DNA of 59,146 nt, from the NCBI GenBank assembly GCA_016870455.1, contig VGBN01000002.1:1-59146 (forward strand), given 5' to 3'. The notes below the pieces were generated by a model that was given only the letters and a program-made list of their open reading frames with translations, searched no databases and was not told where the DNA came from. Of the stretch, positions 1 through 8,986 are shown one piece after another. The number at the start of each line of letters is the position of its first letter. Position 1 is the stretch's first letter. The stretch comes from Actinomycetota bacterium. GTDB lineage: Bacteria > Actinomycetota > Actinomycetes > Nanopelagicales > Nanopelagicaceae. A program made the position numbers and the translations under genes.

Positions 1-2
1 TA

Positions 3-404
3 GATGAAAAGGGTCGATTGATCTTGCCCGCCAGATTTAGAGATGAGTTAGCAGAGGGTCTGGTCATCACTAAGGGACAAGAGCGTTGTCTTTATGTATT
101 TACCGCAGCTGAGTTCTCATTAATAACTGAAAGATTGCGGCAAGCACCAGTTACCCAGAAAAACTCCCGTGATTATTTAAGAGTGATGTTTGCTGGCGCT
201 CATGATGAGGTGCCAGATAATCAGGGTCGAGTAACAATTCCAGCTGGACTTAGAACATATGCATCCTTAGAAAAAAATTGTGTGGTAATCGGTGCAAATA
301 CCCGGCTTGAAATTTGGGATGCAACTGCCTGGAGCAAGTATTTAACTGATCGAGAGAAAACCTTTGCTGATGTTTCAGAGGAGGTATTACCTGGATTGTT
401 TTAA
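3..404 (+). CDS. mraZ: MraZ transcriptional regulator, 5' truncated by window edge
   Basis: MraZ is a DNA-binding regulator of the division and cell wall (dcw) operon, built from two SpoVT/AbrB-like halves. The frame is open from base 3 and begins inside the N-terminal signature ([12 protein letters not shown]), so the start codon and roughly ten residues lie upstream; 133 codons remain against a usual length near 143. The second half repeats the signature as DNQGRVTIP. The dcw promoter and MraZ operator repeats would be upstream and are not visible. A structured gap of 180 bases separates it from rsmH. Confidence 0.95.
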   Translation, partial: DEKGRLILPARFRDELAEGLVITKGQERCLYVFTAAEFSLITERLRQAPVTQKNSRDYLRVMFAGAHDEVPDNQGRVTIPAGLRTYASLEKNCVVIGANTRLEIWDATAWSKYLTDREKTFADVSEEVLPGLF

Positions 405-423
405 ATCCAATCAAATATCTATT

Positions 424-511
424 TAGGCCACCGCCACTTAAAAATATTCGCGGCGCCACTTCCCCGGTGCCGCGCGTTGTTAAAGAAGATCCGTCAAGTG
501 GCGGTGACCTA
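424..511 (+). ncRNA. Structured leader upstream of rsmH, resembling the actinobacterial mraW RNA motif
   Basis: Two nested inverted repeats are visible. The outer stem pairs 424-439 with 496-511 (15 of 16 positions, mismatch at 428/507). Inside it, 449-457 pairs with 466-474 (nine pairs, one G-U), leaving the loop ACUUCCCC at 458-465. The position before rsmH (mraW) and a CUUCCCC loop fit what I remember of the mraW RNA motif of Actinobacteria, a candidate cis-regulatory RNA. The loop CTTCCCC (459-465) is the exact reverse complement of GGGGAAG (569-575), which overlaps the rsmH Shine-Dalgarno. The Rfam identity is from memory and not checked. Confidence 0.6.
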
Positions 512-568
512 AGTAGATAAGTGAGCAGTTAAGTACGGATGTACAAAAAAGATAAAGAAAGTGAAAGC

Positions 569-578
569 GGGGAAGGAG
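569..578 (+). promoter_or_regulatory. rsmH ribosome-binding site, complementary to the upstream hairpin loop
   Basis: GGGGAAGGAG contains the Shine-Dalgarno AAGGAG (573-578), six bases before the ATG at 585. This supports ATG 585 over the in-frame GTG at 561. Bases 568-575 (CGGGGAAG) can form eight pairs with CTTCCCCG at 459-466, so the folded leader could cover the ribosome site. Confidence 0.65.
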
Positions 579-584
579 AAAAAA

Positions 585-1538
585 ATGAGTGCAGATGTAG
601 CGCACATACCAGTGGCACTAGATCAATGCCTTGATTTGTTATCACCCTCGCTAATTAATAAACCAAAACCTTATTTAATCGATGCCACCTTGGGGTTGGC
701 AGGCCATGCCAAGGCAGCCCTAGAGCGGTTTGAAAATTTGCATCTGATTGGAATAGATCAAGATAGCTCAGCCCTAAAAATTGCCCAAGAAAATCTAGCT
801 AAGTATTCCAACCAGATTACATTGCTGCACACCACCTTTGATCAGATTGAGCTAGCCCTTGTCCAGGCCTCAGTTTCTAAAGTTGATGGCATTTTGTTTG
901 ATCTTGGAGTCTCATCTATGCAACTTGATCAAATTGATCGTGGTTTTGCTTACTCCCAAGAGGCTCCACTAGATATGCGGATGAATCAAAGTGCACCACT
1001 AACGGCGGCCAAAGTGGTTAATACCTACTCACATGGCGCGTTAGCCAAGATTATTCAAAATTATGGTGAAGAAAGATTTGCTAGCAAAATTGCCGAAAAC
1101 ATTGTAAAAGCAAGATCAAAAGGAGAGTTAAAAACCACCAAGGAGTTAGCGCAGATAGTCAAAGACTCAATCCCGGCACCAGCTAGGAGAAGTGGTGGCA
1201 ATCCAGCCAAACGAACCTTTCAGGCAATACGGATTGAGGTAAATCAGGAGTTGGCAATCCTGGAGCGTGCAATCCCGGCAGCACTTAATGCCTTAGCCCC
1301 TAATGGCCGTCTGGTGGTGATGAGTTACCAATCACTTGAGGATCGCATCGTTAAACAATTTTTTACTCAAGCGACAAAATCAATGACCCCGCAAGCTCTA
1401 CCGGTAGAACTACCTAATTCAGCGCCAGCTTACCGATTGTTGTTTAGCGGCAGCGCAGTTGCAGATGCCTCTGAGCAAGAGAGCAATCCGCGCTCGCAAT
1501 CAATGCGGTTACGAGCTATTGAACGGTTGGGTGAGTAA
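585..1538 (+). CDS. rsmH: 16S rRNA (cytosine(1402)-N(4))-methyltransferase RsmH
   Basis: RsmH (old name MraW) uses S-adenosylmethionine to methylate N4 of C1402 in the decoding centre of 16S rRNA. The 317-residue product has the SAM-binding motif at residues 31-41 (LIDATLGLAGH), the family block FDLGVSSMQLDQ near 104-115 and a basic segment SGGNPAKRTFQAIRI in the C-terminal half. The start at ATG 585 is chosen because AAGGAG lies six bases upstream; a GTG at 561 would place the ribosome site inside the gene. The stop overlaps the ftsL start by one base (TAATG), so the genes are translationally linked. Confidence 0.95.
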   Translation: MSADVAHIPVALDQCLDLLSPSLINKPKPYLIDATLGLAGHAKAALERFENLHLIGIDQDSSALKIAQENLAKYSNQITLLHTTFDQIELALVQASVSKVDGILFDLGVSSMQLDQIDRGFAYSQEAPLDMRMNQSAPLTAAKVVNTYSHGALAKIIQNYGEERFASKIAENIVKARSKGELKTTKELAQIVKDSIPAPARRSGGNPAKRTFQAIRIEVNQELAILERAIPAALNALAPNGRLVVMSYQSLEDRIVKQFFTQATKSMTPQALPVELPNSAPAYRLLFSGSAVADASEQESNPRSQSMRLRAIERLGE

Positions 1539-1921
1539 TGGCGATTTTTGATTTAGCTCCAGCCTTTAGAAACTCGCGAGAGTTGGTGCGAACTCAAACA
1601 AATAAAGCGGTACTAAGACTTGTGCCGGAGGCAAAAACTGGCCAAGTAGCGGGAAGTAAAAGCTTTGCTACATTTTTAACAGCAATTTTTATTGCCAGTT
1701 TAATTGGTTTACTAATGATTAATACCTTACTGGCTCGAGATGCATTTTTACTTGGGCAGCTAAAACAGGAGGCACAAATACTCACCGACCAACGTGAGGC
1801 AATCTTGCAAGAACTTGCAGCTAAATCCTCCCCAGATAGGTTGGCTGAACAGGCAACTCAACTAGGTATGGTGGCATCGACAAACCCAAGATTTCTTGAT
1901 CTGTCAGCGGGTAGGCCATGA
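1538..1921 (+). CDS. ftsL: FtsL-like divisome membrane protein
   Basis: This small bitopic protein sits where ftsL lies in dcw clusters, between rsmH and ftsI. The 127 residues show a basic cytoplasmic tail, one transmembrane helix at about 44-65 and a following heptad-like stretch (about 67-95) expected to form a coiled coil with the FtsB/DivIC partner outside the membrane. FtsL links FtsQ to the FtsW-FtsI synthase in the divisome. FtsL sequences diverge greatly, so the call rests on topology, size and position. It overlaps both neighbours: TAATG at the 5' end and ATGA with ftsI at the 3' end. Confidence 0.8.
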   Translation: MAIFDLAPAFRNSRELVRTQTNKAVLRLVPEAKTGQVAGSKSFATFLTAIFIASLIGLLMINTLLARDAFLLGQLKQEAQILTDQREAILQELAAKSSPDRLAEQATQLGMVASTNPRFLDLSAGRP

Positions 1922-3726
1922 ATCATCAACAAATAGTTCAAGATCGTATCCGAAAAATTGTCGCCATTGCCTTGGTGATCTTGATGTTGTTTGGACTTCG
2001 CTTGATTGAGATTCAAGCAGTTAGAGCAAATGGTTATGTTGAAAAAGCAAATAATGAGTTAAGTAAATCCGCCACCCTACTTGCACCTCGCGGAACCATT
2101 TATGATATTGATGGGATTGAATTAGCAAGAAGCATCTCTGCAATAAATATTGCAGTTGATCAAACTGTGGTTAATGACCCGGTGGCAGCAGCCAAGGTGG
2201 TTGCCCCAATTTTGGATATGACCCCGGCTGAATTGCTGCCAAATCTGCAGGGCGATCGCAGATATGTTTTGATTGCCAAAAATCTCTCGCCCCAAAAGTG
2301 GCGTCAGGTCTTTGATGCAATTAGCCAGTACAACGAAAATGCACTAAAAGAGGTTGGCGGATTAAGCAAGCGAATTGGCGGCTTTGCGCCAGAGCGAAGT
2401 TACATAAGAGATTATCCAAGTGGAAAATTAACCTCATCGCTGGTGGGAATAGTTAATGATCAAGGTGTTGGCGCATCTGGAATTGAGAGCAGTTTAAATA
2501 GCGTGCTAGCTGGCGTTAATGGAAAGTATGTCTATGCAAATGGTCGCGGAAATATAATTCCTGGCTCTGAACGAGTCAGCGTCGAGGCGAAAAGTGGCAC
2601 CGGAGTTCGTCTAACAATTGATCGTGATGTGCAGTGGGTGGCCCAGAATGCGATTAATCAAGCGGTGGCATCCTCACGTGCTGCCTCGGGGACAGTGATA
2701 GTGATGGATCCAAAAACTGGTGCGATACTGGCACAAGCTAGTGCACCAACCTTTGATCCAAATTTGTCTGGATCAATCACCTTAGAAAAACTTAGAAATC
2801 CTGCAGTCCAAGAGGTATATGAACCAGGTTCAACTGGAAAGGTAATGACAGTTGCCGCTGCGCTACAAGAGGGATTAGTTACACCAGAGACAGTTTTCAC
2901 CATACCTTACAAAATGAAGGTCGCCGATGAGTACTTTCACGATCATGAAAAGCATCCAACCCAACGATTAACAACTACTGGATTATTGGCGGTCTCAAGT
3001 AACACCGGATCCATTCAAATTGGTCAAAAACTTGGCAAGGCAAATTTGTATGAGTATCTGCGAAAGTTTGGTATTGGAGAATCTACCAACTCTAAATTAC
3101 CTGGTGAATCTGCCGGAATCTTGCACCCAGTTAAAAACTGGTCTGGTACGTCATTGCCAACCATCTCATTTGGCCAAGGTTATTCAGTGACTGCTCTGCA
3201 AGCGACCTCAGTTTTTGCCACAATCGCAAATGATGGCCTTAGGGTTACACCATCAATTTTGGCTGGTGTAGTTGATGAGAGCGGTAAGTACACGCCGGTG
3301 CAACCTAACAAATCAGTCAGAGTGCTGAGTCCAGAAACTGCTGCAACTTTGCGTTCCATGATGGAGAGTGTGGTCTCAAGCAGCGGTACTGCCCCATCTG
3401 CTGCAATTGATGGATATCGAATTGCGGGCAAGACTGGTACCGCAAATAGATATAACACTGCTTGTAAATGCTACAGCGGATACACCGCATCATTTATTGG
3501 TTTTGCACCTGCTGATCAACCAAAGTATGTAATTAACGTAACCATTCAAGATCCGAAGGGAATGCACTGGGGAGGTGTGTTAGCTGGACCAGTATTTAAA
3601 AAGGTAATGAGTTTTGTGCTCCAAAGTAAAGCCGTTGCGCCAACTACAGCTCCTAAGACCACCTTTAATTTAACTGAAGCGGCACTAAAATCAGCTAGTA
3701 AAAATACTGATAAGAGCGGTGCTTAG
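1918..3726 (+). CDS. ftsI: Septal peptidoglycan transpeptidase FtsI (PBP3)
   Basis: FtsI is the class B penicillin-binding protein that cross-links septal peptidoglycan. The 602-residue product has an N-terminal anchor at about 13-33, a dimerisation domain beginning with an APRGTIYD-type block, and the full transpeptidase triad: S305-T-G-K308 (nucleophile Ser305), S360-S-N362 and K505-T-G507. No PASTA repeats are seen. It starts by ATGA overlap with ftsL and ends two bases before murE. Two cysteines in CKCYSG just after the KTG motif are a small oddity. Confidence 0.96.
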   Translation: MNHQQIVQDRIRKIVAIALVILMLFGLRLIEIQAVRANGYVEKANNELSKSATLLAPRGTIYDIDGIELARSISAINIAVDQTVVNDPVAAAKVVAPILDMTPAELLPNLQGDRRYVLIAKNLSPQKWRQVFDAISQYNENALKEVGGLSKRIGGFAPERSYIRDYPSGKLTSSLVGIVNDQGVGASGIESSLNSVLAGVNGKYVYANGRGNIIPGSERVSVEAKSGTGVRLTIDRDVQWVAQNAINQAVASSRAASGTVIVMDPKTGAILAQASAPTFDPNLSGSITLEKLRNPAVQEVYEPGSTGKVMTVAAALQEGLVTPETVFTIPYKMKVADEYFHDHEKHPTQRLTTTGLLAVSSNTGSIQIGQKLGKANLYEYLRKFGIGESTNSKLPGESAGILHPVKNWSGTSLPTISFGQGYSVTALQATSVFATIANDGLRVTPSILAGVVDESGKYTPVQPNKSVRVLSPETAATLRSMMESVVSSSGTAPSAAIDGYRIAGKTGTANRYNTACKCYSGYTASFIGFAPADQPKYVINVTIQDPKGMHWGGVLAGPVFKKVMSFVLQSKAVAPTTAPKTTFNLTEAALKSASKNTDKSGA

Positions 3727-3728
3727 TT

Positions 3729-5198
3729 ATGGGATTTCGACCTAACACAGTTAACAAGAAATCTTTGACTGAGTTTAATCCAAAGATATTCAATAAATCT
3801 GTAGAGATTACTGGGGTCTCAATAAATGCTCAAAAAGTAATACCTGGGGATTTATTTATTGCATTTGCTGGCGCGAAAACCCATGGCATTAAGTACTTAG
3901 ATCAAGCAATAAAAAATGGCGCAGTGGCTGTATTAAGCGATCAGGAAGTTCAAGCAGATATTCCACTTTTTACTCATCCAGAGCCAAGAGTATTGGTGGG
4001 TCCAATTTCAGCCTGGCTATATTCACAACCTTTTAATTCCTTAACTGCCCTAGGAATCACTGGAACTAATGGGAAAACAACTACTGTTAATTTAATAAAT
4101 CAAATGTGGCAGTTTAACTCCATAAAATCTGGATTAATTGGCACTCTTGGAGTTGAAGTCTTAGATAAGAAAATTTCATTATCACGTACGACGCCAGAGG
4201 CAGATGAGCTACAGGCAATAGTGGCCACTATGGTTGAAGAAAAAGTTACTCATTTAGTGATGGAGGTAAGCAGTCATGCAATTGATCAAGGTCGTATCAT
4301 GGGTGCTAACTATCAGGTTGCAGGTTTTTCTAATCTGACCCAAGATCATTTGGATTACCACAAAACGATGGAACAGTACTTTTTGGCAAAGGCAAAACTT
4401 TTCACCAAAGATTATGCTCAGGTTGCGGTGATTAATATTGATGACCAGTACGGAAAAAGGCTAGCTAAGCAAATAGATCTACCAGTAATGACTGTATCTC
4501 GTACAAAGCCAGCTGCTACTTGGTACTTATCAGATGCTCAGTTAACTTCAAGTGGATATAAAATAAAAATTAACTCTTCAAGTGGTGAGATTATCCAAGC
4601 AAGCTTTGCCTTACTTGGTGATTACAATCTTGACAATTTGTTGATGGCGGTGGCGATGGTAAGTGCTGCAGGTATGCCGGCAGACCAAATCTCAACTGCA
4701 ATTGAGAAATTGCACAGTGTGCCGGGCCGGTTGGAAACAGTTGATGTGGGTCAAAGCTTTAGAGCGCTGGTTGATTACGCCCATACCCCTGATGCGGTTG
4801 AGCGAGCAATTACTACAGTAAGAAAATCAACCACAGGCAGATTAATTGGAATATTAGGGTGTGGTGGAGATCGAGATAGTAGTAAACGATCCCTGATGGG
4901 TAAGGCTTTGTTAGCAGGCTCTGATTTTGCAATTTTTACCAGCGATAATCCACGAAGTGAGTCAGCAGGTGAAATTTTGCAGCAGATGACAGCGGGATTG
5001 TTGATAAATGAAAGAGGAGTTATTGAGCCTGATCGAAAATTAGCAATTGATTGTGCAGTCAAAAATGCCAAACCAGAGGATGTCATTTTACTTATGGGTA
5101 AAGGTCATGAGAGTGGCCAAGAGGTAAATGGAGTTATCACACCATTTGATGATCGATCTGAGTTGGCCGAGTCAATCAAACGATTGGCGATTAAATGA
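3729..5198 (+). CDS. murE: UDP-MurNAc-L-Ala-D-Glu:meso-diaminopimelate ligase MurE
   Basis: MurE adds the third stem-peptide residue to the UDP-MurNAc dipeptide in the cytoplasm. The ATP-binding loop is at 109-118 (GITGTNGKTT). The C-terminal D406-N-P-R409 motif is the usual sign of meso-diaminopimelate rather than lysine specificity, so the cell wall is probably of the mDAP type. The length of 489 residues is normal. The start two bases after ftsI leaves no room for an independent promoter. The stop overlaps murF by four bases (ATGA). Confidence 0.96.
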   Translation: MGFRPNTVNKKSLTEFNPKIFNKSVEITGVSINAQKVIPGDLFIAFAGAKTHGIKYLDQAIKNGAVAVLSDQEVQADIPLFTHPEPRVLVGPISAWLYSQPFNSLTALGITGTNGKTTTVNLINQMWQFNSIKSGLIGTLGVEVLDKKISLSRTTPEADELQAIVATMVEEKVTHLVMEVSSHAIDQGRIMGANYQVAGFSNLTQDHLDYHKTMEQYFLAKAKLFTKDYAQVAVINIDDQYGKRLAKQIDLPVMTVSRTKPAATWYLSDAQLTSSGYKIKINSSSGEIIQASFALLGDYNLDNLLMAVAMVSAAGMPADQISTAIEKLHSVPGRLETVDVGQSFRALVDYAHTPDAVERAITTVRKSTTGRLIGILGCGGDRDSSKRSLMGKALLAGSDFAIFTSDNPRSESAGEILQQMTAGLLINERGVIEPDRKLAIDCAVKNAKPEDVILLMGKGHESGQEVNGVITPFDDRSELAESIKRLAIK

Positions 5199-6574
5199 TT
5201 AAAATCCTGGCCGAAGAGTTTGCAGAGGTAGTCTCAGGCTCACTAAATGGTATTGATCCAAAACAGATAATTGATCAAACGCCAGTAATTAACTCAAAAG
5301 ATGTGGGCCCAGATAATTTTTTTGCCGCTTTTGTGGGTTCAAAGGTAGATGGTCATGATTATGTGATGGAGGCGATTTCCCTCGGTGCTAAGTTTGCCCT
5401 AGTTAGTAAGCCGGTATCAACTGCACATATTTTAGTTGCAGATGTTGGCCAAGCATTAATTGATTTGGCAACCTACCTTAGAGATAGCCTGACTGAGCTT
5501 AAAATTGTTGGAATCACCGGCTCGCAAGGAAAAACCACCACCAAAGAATTTTTGAAATCTATTTTATCCCTAGCTGGTCAAACTGTTGCTACCGCTGGAA
5601 ACTTCAACACCGATATTGGAGTGCCCTTATCACTTCTTAAATGTGATCAATCCACAAAGTATTGTGTATTGGAGATGGGCGCACGTCATATTGGCGACAT
5701 CGCAAGATTGACCAAGGTTGCTAAACCTAATGTAGGGGTAGTTTTAGTAGTTGGCACCGCCCATCTTGGTGAGTTTGGATCTGTTGAGGCGATTGCTAAA
5801 ACTAAATCTGAGCTGATAAAAAGTTTGCCACCAAAATCAACTGCAATTTTAGGAACCTATGATCAGTACACACCCAAGATGGCCGACTTACTTGATTTGA
5901 GAAAAATCTTGTTTGGACCAAATCAAGCAGTACGTGCAGCTGATATTGAAATTCATGGTGGGTATGCACACTTTGATTTAGTGACCCCAGGTGGCAGAAC
6001 TGCAGTTAGTTTGCAGGTTTTAGGTGAACATCAAATTCCAAATGCGCTAGCAGCAGCTGCTGCCGCACATGCCCTAGGTATATCTAATGAGATGATCGCA
6101 GAGGGTTTGATTACCGCAACCTTGGCTAGTAAATGGCGCATGCAGATTGAAGAGATTAATGGTGTGCACCTGATTCATGATTACTACAATGCAAATCCAG
6201 AGAGCATGAAAGCTGCGATTAGAACTTTGAGTTTATTGAGCCAGGAAAGTGGTGGATCTAGTTGGGCAATACTTGGGAAAATGCATGAGCTAGGGGAGCT
6301 TGAGATAGAGGGGCATAAAGGAGTTACAACCTTTTCGCGGCAGATCGGTATTGATCACCTAGTTTCAGTTACTACCACGCTCTACCAAGATGGCCAAAAT
6401 CAAAATTCTGATCAAAATATGCAGCAACATAACTGCTTAAATGCCGAGGCTGTTTTAAAGTTAGTGAACAATGTTTCAGCGGGGGATGTGATTTTATTGA
6501 AGGCCTCACGTTCGGAAAGATTTGAAGAGTTGGCAAATTTGATTAAAGACAAATTGAATGGGGTGAGCCAATGA
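5195..6574 (+). CDS. murF: UDP-MurNAc-tripeptide:D-Ala-D-Ala ligase MurF
   Basis: MurF adds the D-Ala-D-Ala dipeptide to complete the UDP-MurNAc pentapeptide. The Mur-ligase loop is [10 protein letters not shown] at 106-115, and the central domain has the conserved [11 protein letters not shown] block. It is 459 residues and full length. It begins with ATGA overlap with murE and ends with ATGA overlap with mraY, so it lies inside one polycistron. A Gln/Asn-rich patch ([14 protein letters not shown]) near residue 400 looks like a low-complexity insertion in the C-terminal domain. Confidence 0.96.
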   Translation: MIKILAEEFAEVVSGSLNGIDPKQIIDQTPVINSKDVGPDNFFAAFVGSKVDGHDYVMEAISLGAKFALVSKPVSTAHILVADVGQALIDLATYLRDSLTELKIVGITGSQGKTTTKEFLKSILSLAGQTVATAGNFNTDIGVPLSLLKCDQSTKYCVLEMGARHIGDIARLTKVAKPNVGVVLVVGTAHLGEFGSVEAIAKTKSELIKSLPPKSTAILGTYDQYTPKMADLLDLRKILFGPNQAVRAADIEIHGGYAHFDLVTPGGRTAVSLQVLGEHQIPNALAAAAAAHALGISNEMIAEGLITATLASKWRMQIEEINGVHLIHDYYNANPESMKAAIRTLSLLSQESGGSSWAILGKMHELGELEIEGHKGVTTFSRQIGIDHLVSVTTTLYQDGQNQNSDQNMQQHNCLNAEAVLKLVNNVSAGDVILLKASRSERFEELANLIKDKLNGVSQ

Positions 6575-7629
6575 GAGGAATATTGCTAGCTGGTGCAATT
6601 TCTGCCTTATTTGCTTTTCTGGCGACCCCAGCCTTGATCAAGATTTTGATGAAAAAAGGATACGGTCAGATTATTCGAGATGATGGGCCAACAACCCACC
6701 ATGTAAAACGTGGCACACCTACCATGGGTGGCCTTTCATTAATTGCCTCAGCACTGGTTGGTTATTTTATGAGCCACCTTATTACGGGAGTGCCACCAAC
6801 AACCTCTGCACTTCTAGTCATTGCACTAGTTATCGGACTTGGTTTTGTTGGCTTTTTAGATGATTGGCTCAAAGTAGCAAAACAAAGATCTATGGGTTTG
6901 AGTGCCAAGCAGAAACTTTTTGGCCAAGCGGTGGTGGCTGGATCATTTGCCTATGCTGGATTGCAGTTTCCCGATAAAAATGGATTAACTCCAATCTCAT
7001 TAAACCTCTCAACTGTAAGAGATACATCAATTAAATTGGGAGTAGTTTTAGTAATTATTTGGGTAATTTTGATGGTGCTAAGCACAAGTAATGGTGTCAA
7101 TTTAACTGATGGATTGGATGGATTAGCCACTGGTGCAGCTGTTATGGTCTTTACATCCTTTATTTTGATTGGTGTTTGGGAATTTGGACAAAGTTGTGAA
7201 GTTGCTCCTGGCTTAAAGTGTTATCAGGTTAGAGATCCATTAGATCTTGCAGTTCTTGCCACGGCACTTGCTGGTGCTTGTGGTGGTTTTTTGTGGTGGA
7301 ACGCATCACCTGCCAAGATATTTATGGGCGATGTTGGATCCTTAGCTTTAGGCGGTGCGCTAGCTGGTATTGCAATCACATTGAGGACTCAGTTACTACT
7401 AGTAATGCTTGGATTTATTTTTGTGCTAATAACCGCCTCAGTCATCTTGCAGGTGGCATACTTCAAAATTTCAGGTGGAAAACGCATCTTTAAAATGGCC
7501 CCGTTGCAACACCACTTTGAGTTAATGGGTTGGGGTGAGGTGACGATTGTTATTAGGTTCTGGATTATCGCAAGCTTAGGTGTAGCAGCTGGCTTGGGTC
7601 TGTTTTACGCCCAATGGGTTGCATCCTAA
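6571..7629 (+). CDS. mraY: Phospho-MurNAc-pentapeptide transferase MraY
   Basis: MraY is the polytopic enzyme that moves phospho-MurNAc-pentapeptide from UDP to undecaprenyl phosphate, making lipid I at the inner face of the membrane. The 352 residues contain about ten hydrophobic helices and the catalytic motifs DDWLKV (near 95) and [10 protein letters not shown] (near 177), plus the C-terminal [12 protein letters not shown] block. It overlaps murF by four bases. The cluster supplies both the soluble (murE, F, D, C) and membrane (mraY, murG) steps of lipid II synthesis. Confidence 0.97.
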   Translation: MRGILLAGAISALFAFLATPALIKILMKKGYGQIIRDDGPTTHHVKRGTPTMGGLSLIASALVGYFMSHLITGVPPTTSALLVIALVIGLGFVGFLDDWLKVAKQRSMGLSAKQKLFGQAVVAGSFAYAGLQFPDKNGLTPISLNLSTVRDTSIKLGVVLVIIWVILMVLSTSNGVNLTDGLDGLATGAAVMVFTSFILIGVWEFGQSCEVAPGLKCYQVRDPLDLAVLATALAGACGGFLWWNASPAKIFMGDVGSLALGGALAGIAITLRTQLLLVMLGFIFVLITASVILQVAYFKISGGKRIFKMAPLQHHFELMGWGEVTIVIRFWIIASLGVAAGLGLFYAQWVAS

Positions 7630-7630
7630 T

Positions 7631-8986
7631 ATGAGTTTTGTATCTGAATTAGCTGGAAAAAAGTGTTTAGTAGTTGGCGCTGGCGTCACAGGTTGCGCAG
7701 TAGAAAAAGTCCTTAAGAAATTTGGTGCGATACCAATTTTATTTGATGAAAAGGTTAAGCCTGGCTCAGATGTAATTAATCAGATTCCAGATCTGATTGA
7801 CATGGCAGTGATCTCACCTGGTTGGCGTATGGATCACCCAGTAATAAACAAATTAAGGCAGAAAAAGATATCTATAATCGGTGAGGTTGATTTTGCATGG
7901 CAGGTTAAGCAGGTGCTTGCACCAAAGCAGGTTTGGGTGGGCTTGACCGGCACAAATGGAAAAACCACCACAATTCAAATGGTTGAATCTATTTTTAAGA
8001 GTGCACAAATAAATGGTGCTGTCTGCGGCAATGTTGGTCGCACCGTAATAGAGGCGGTCGTGCATGATAAGCCATATGATTATTTGGCATTAGAGCTTTC
8101 ATCTTTTCAAATCCAATGGAGTGATCTACCTAAGTATGAATCAGTTGCTTTGTTAAATATTGCCGAAGATCATATAGATTGGCATGGAAGTTTTGACAGT
8201 TATGCAGCGGCGAAACTTAAGTTGTTAGAGCAAGGCAAAAAATTGATAGTCAATAAATCGGACAAAGAGCTATCTAAGCGAGTTAGTAGAGACTCAATTA
8301 CCTGGTTTTCGCTAGGTACCCCACTGCCTGGCGAACTTGGTGTGGTTGAAAACCTATTGGTTGATCGGGCATTTTCAGCATCTGACACTGAGGCTGGAGA
8401 AATTGCGGAACTCATAGATATCTCTCCAACAGTTCCCCACAATGTTTTAAATGCTCTTGCCGCAGCAGCACTTTCACTATCGATTGGTATCAACTACTTG
8501 GCAGTCAAGGCAGGGCTAAAGAGTTTTGAAACAGATCATCATCGAATGGAGTTAGTACTTTCCAAGAATGAGATCAGCTGGGTAGATGACTCAAAGGCGA
8601 CCAACCCGCATGCAGCTATTGCATCCCTGCACTCTTACTTCAACATAATTTGGATAGCTGGTGGACTTGCTAAAGGTGCCAGCATGGATGAATTGGTTTT
8701 TAATACAGCCGATCGAATCAAATCAGTTATATTGATTGGCCAAGATAGAGAGATGATTGCTCAAGCAGTTTTAAAGCATTCACCTAAGACAAAGATTTTC
8801 CGAATTGATTTAAAAAGTGACGGCAACCAATTGATGCTTGATGTAGTAAAGCAGGCGGTTGAGATTGCCAAGGCAGGAGATACAGTTTTGTTAGCGCCAG
8901 CTTGTGCATCGATGGATCAATTTGAATCCTACGCAGATCGTGGCCAGGCTTTTGCCAACGCAGTTAGGGCAGTGGTGCAAGCTTGA
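7631..8986 (+). CDS. murD: UDP-MurNAc-L-alanine:D-glutamate ligase MurD
   Basis: MurD adds D-glutamate to UDP-MurNAc-L-Ala. The product has an N-terminal Rossmann domain (VVGAGVTG), the ATP loop GLTGTNGKTTT and a C-terminal DDSKATNPHA block. I place the start at ATG 7631, one base after the mraY stop, giving 451 residues. A TTG at 7619 would add four residues overlapping mraY. No clear Shine-Dalgarno is visible at either, so translational coupling to mraY is likely. The stop TGA overlaps the ftsW TTG. Confidence 0.95.
   Translation: MSFVSELAGKKCLVVGAGVTGCAVEKVLKKFGAIPILFDEKVKPGSDVINQIPDLIDMAVISPGWRMDHPVINKLRQKKISIIGEVDFAWQVKQVLAPKQVWVGLTGTNGKTTTIQMVESIFKSAQINGAVCGNVGRTVIEAVVHDKPYDYLALELSSFQIQWSDLPKYESVALLNIAEDHIDWHGSFDSYAAAKLKLLEQGKKLIVNKSDKELSKRVSRDSITWFSLGTPLPGELGVVENLLVDRAFSASDTEAGEIAELIDISPTVPHNVLNALAAAALSLSIGINYLAVKAGLKSFETDHHRMELVLSKNEISWVDDSKATNPHAAIASLHSYFNIIWIAGGLAKGASMDELVFNTADRIKSVILIGQDREMIAQAVLKHSPKTKIFRIDLKSDGNQLMLDVVKQAVEIAKAGDTVLLAPACASMDQFESYADRGQAFANAVRAVVQA

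Noticed and set aside
561-584. In-frame GTG 561 as the rsmH start
   Set aside because: The Shine-Dalgarno AAGGAG lies downstream of it, at the right distance for ATG 585, and the extra residues (mostly Lys and Glu) do not belong to the family.
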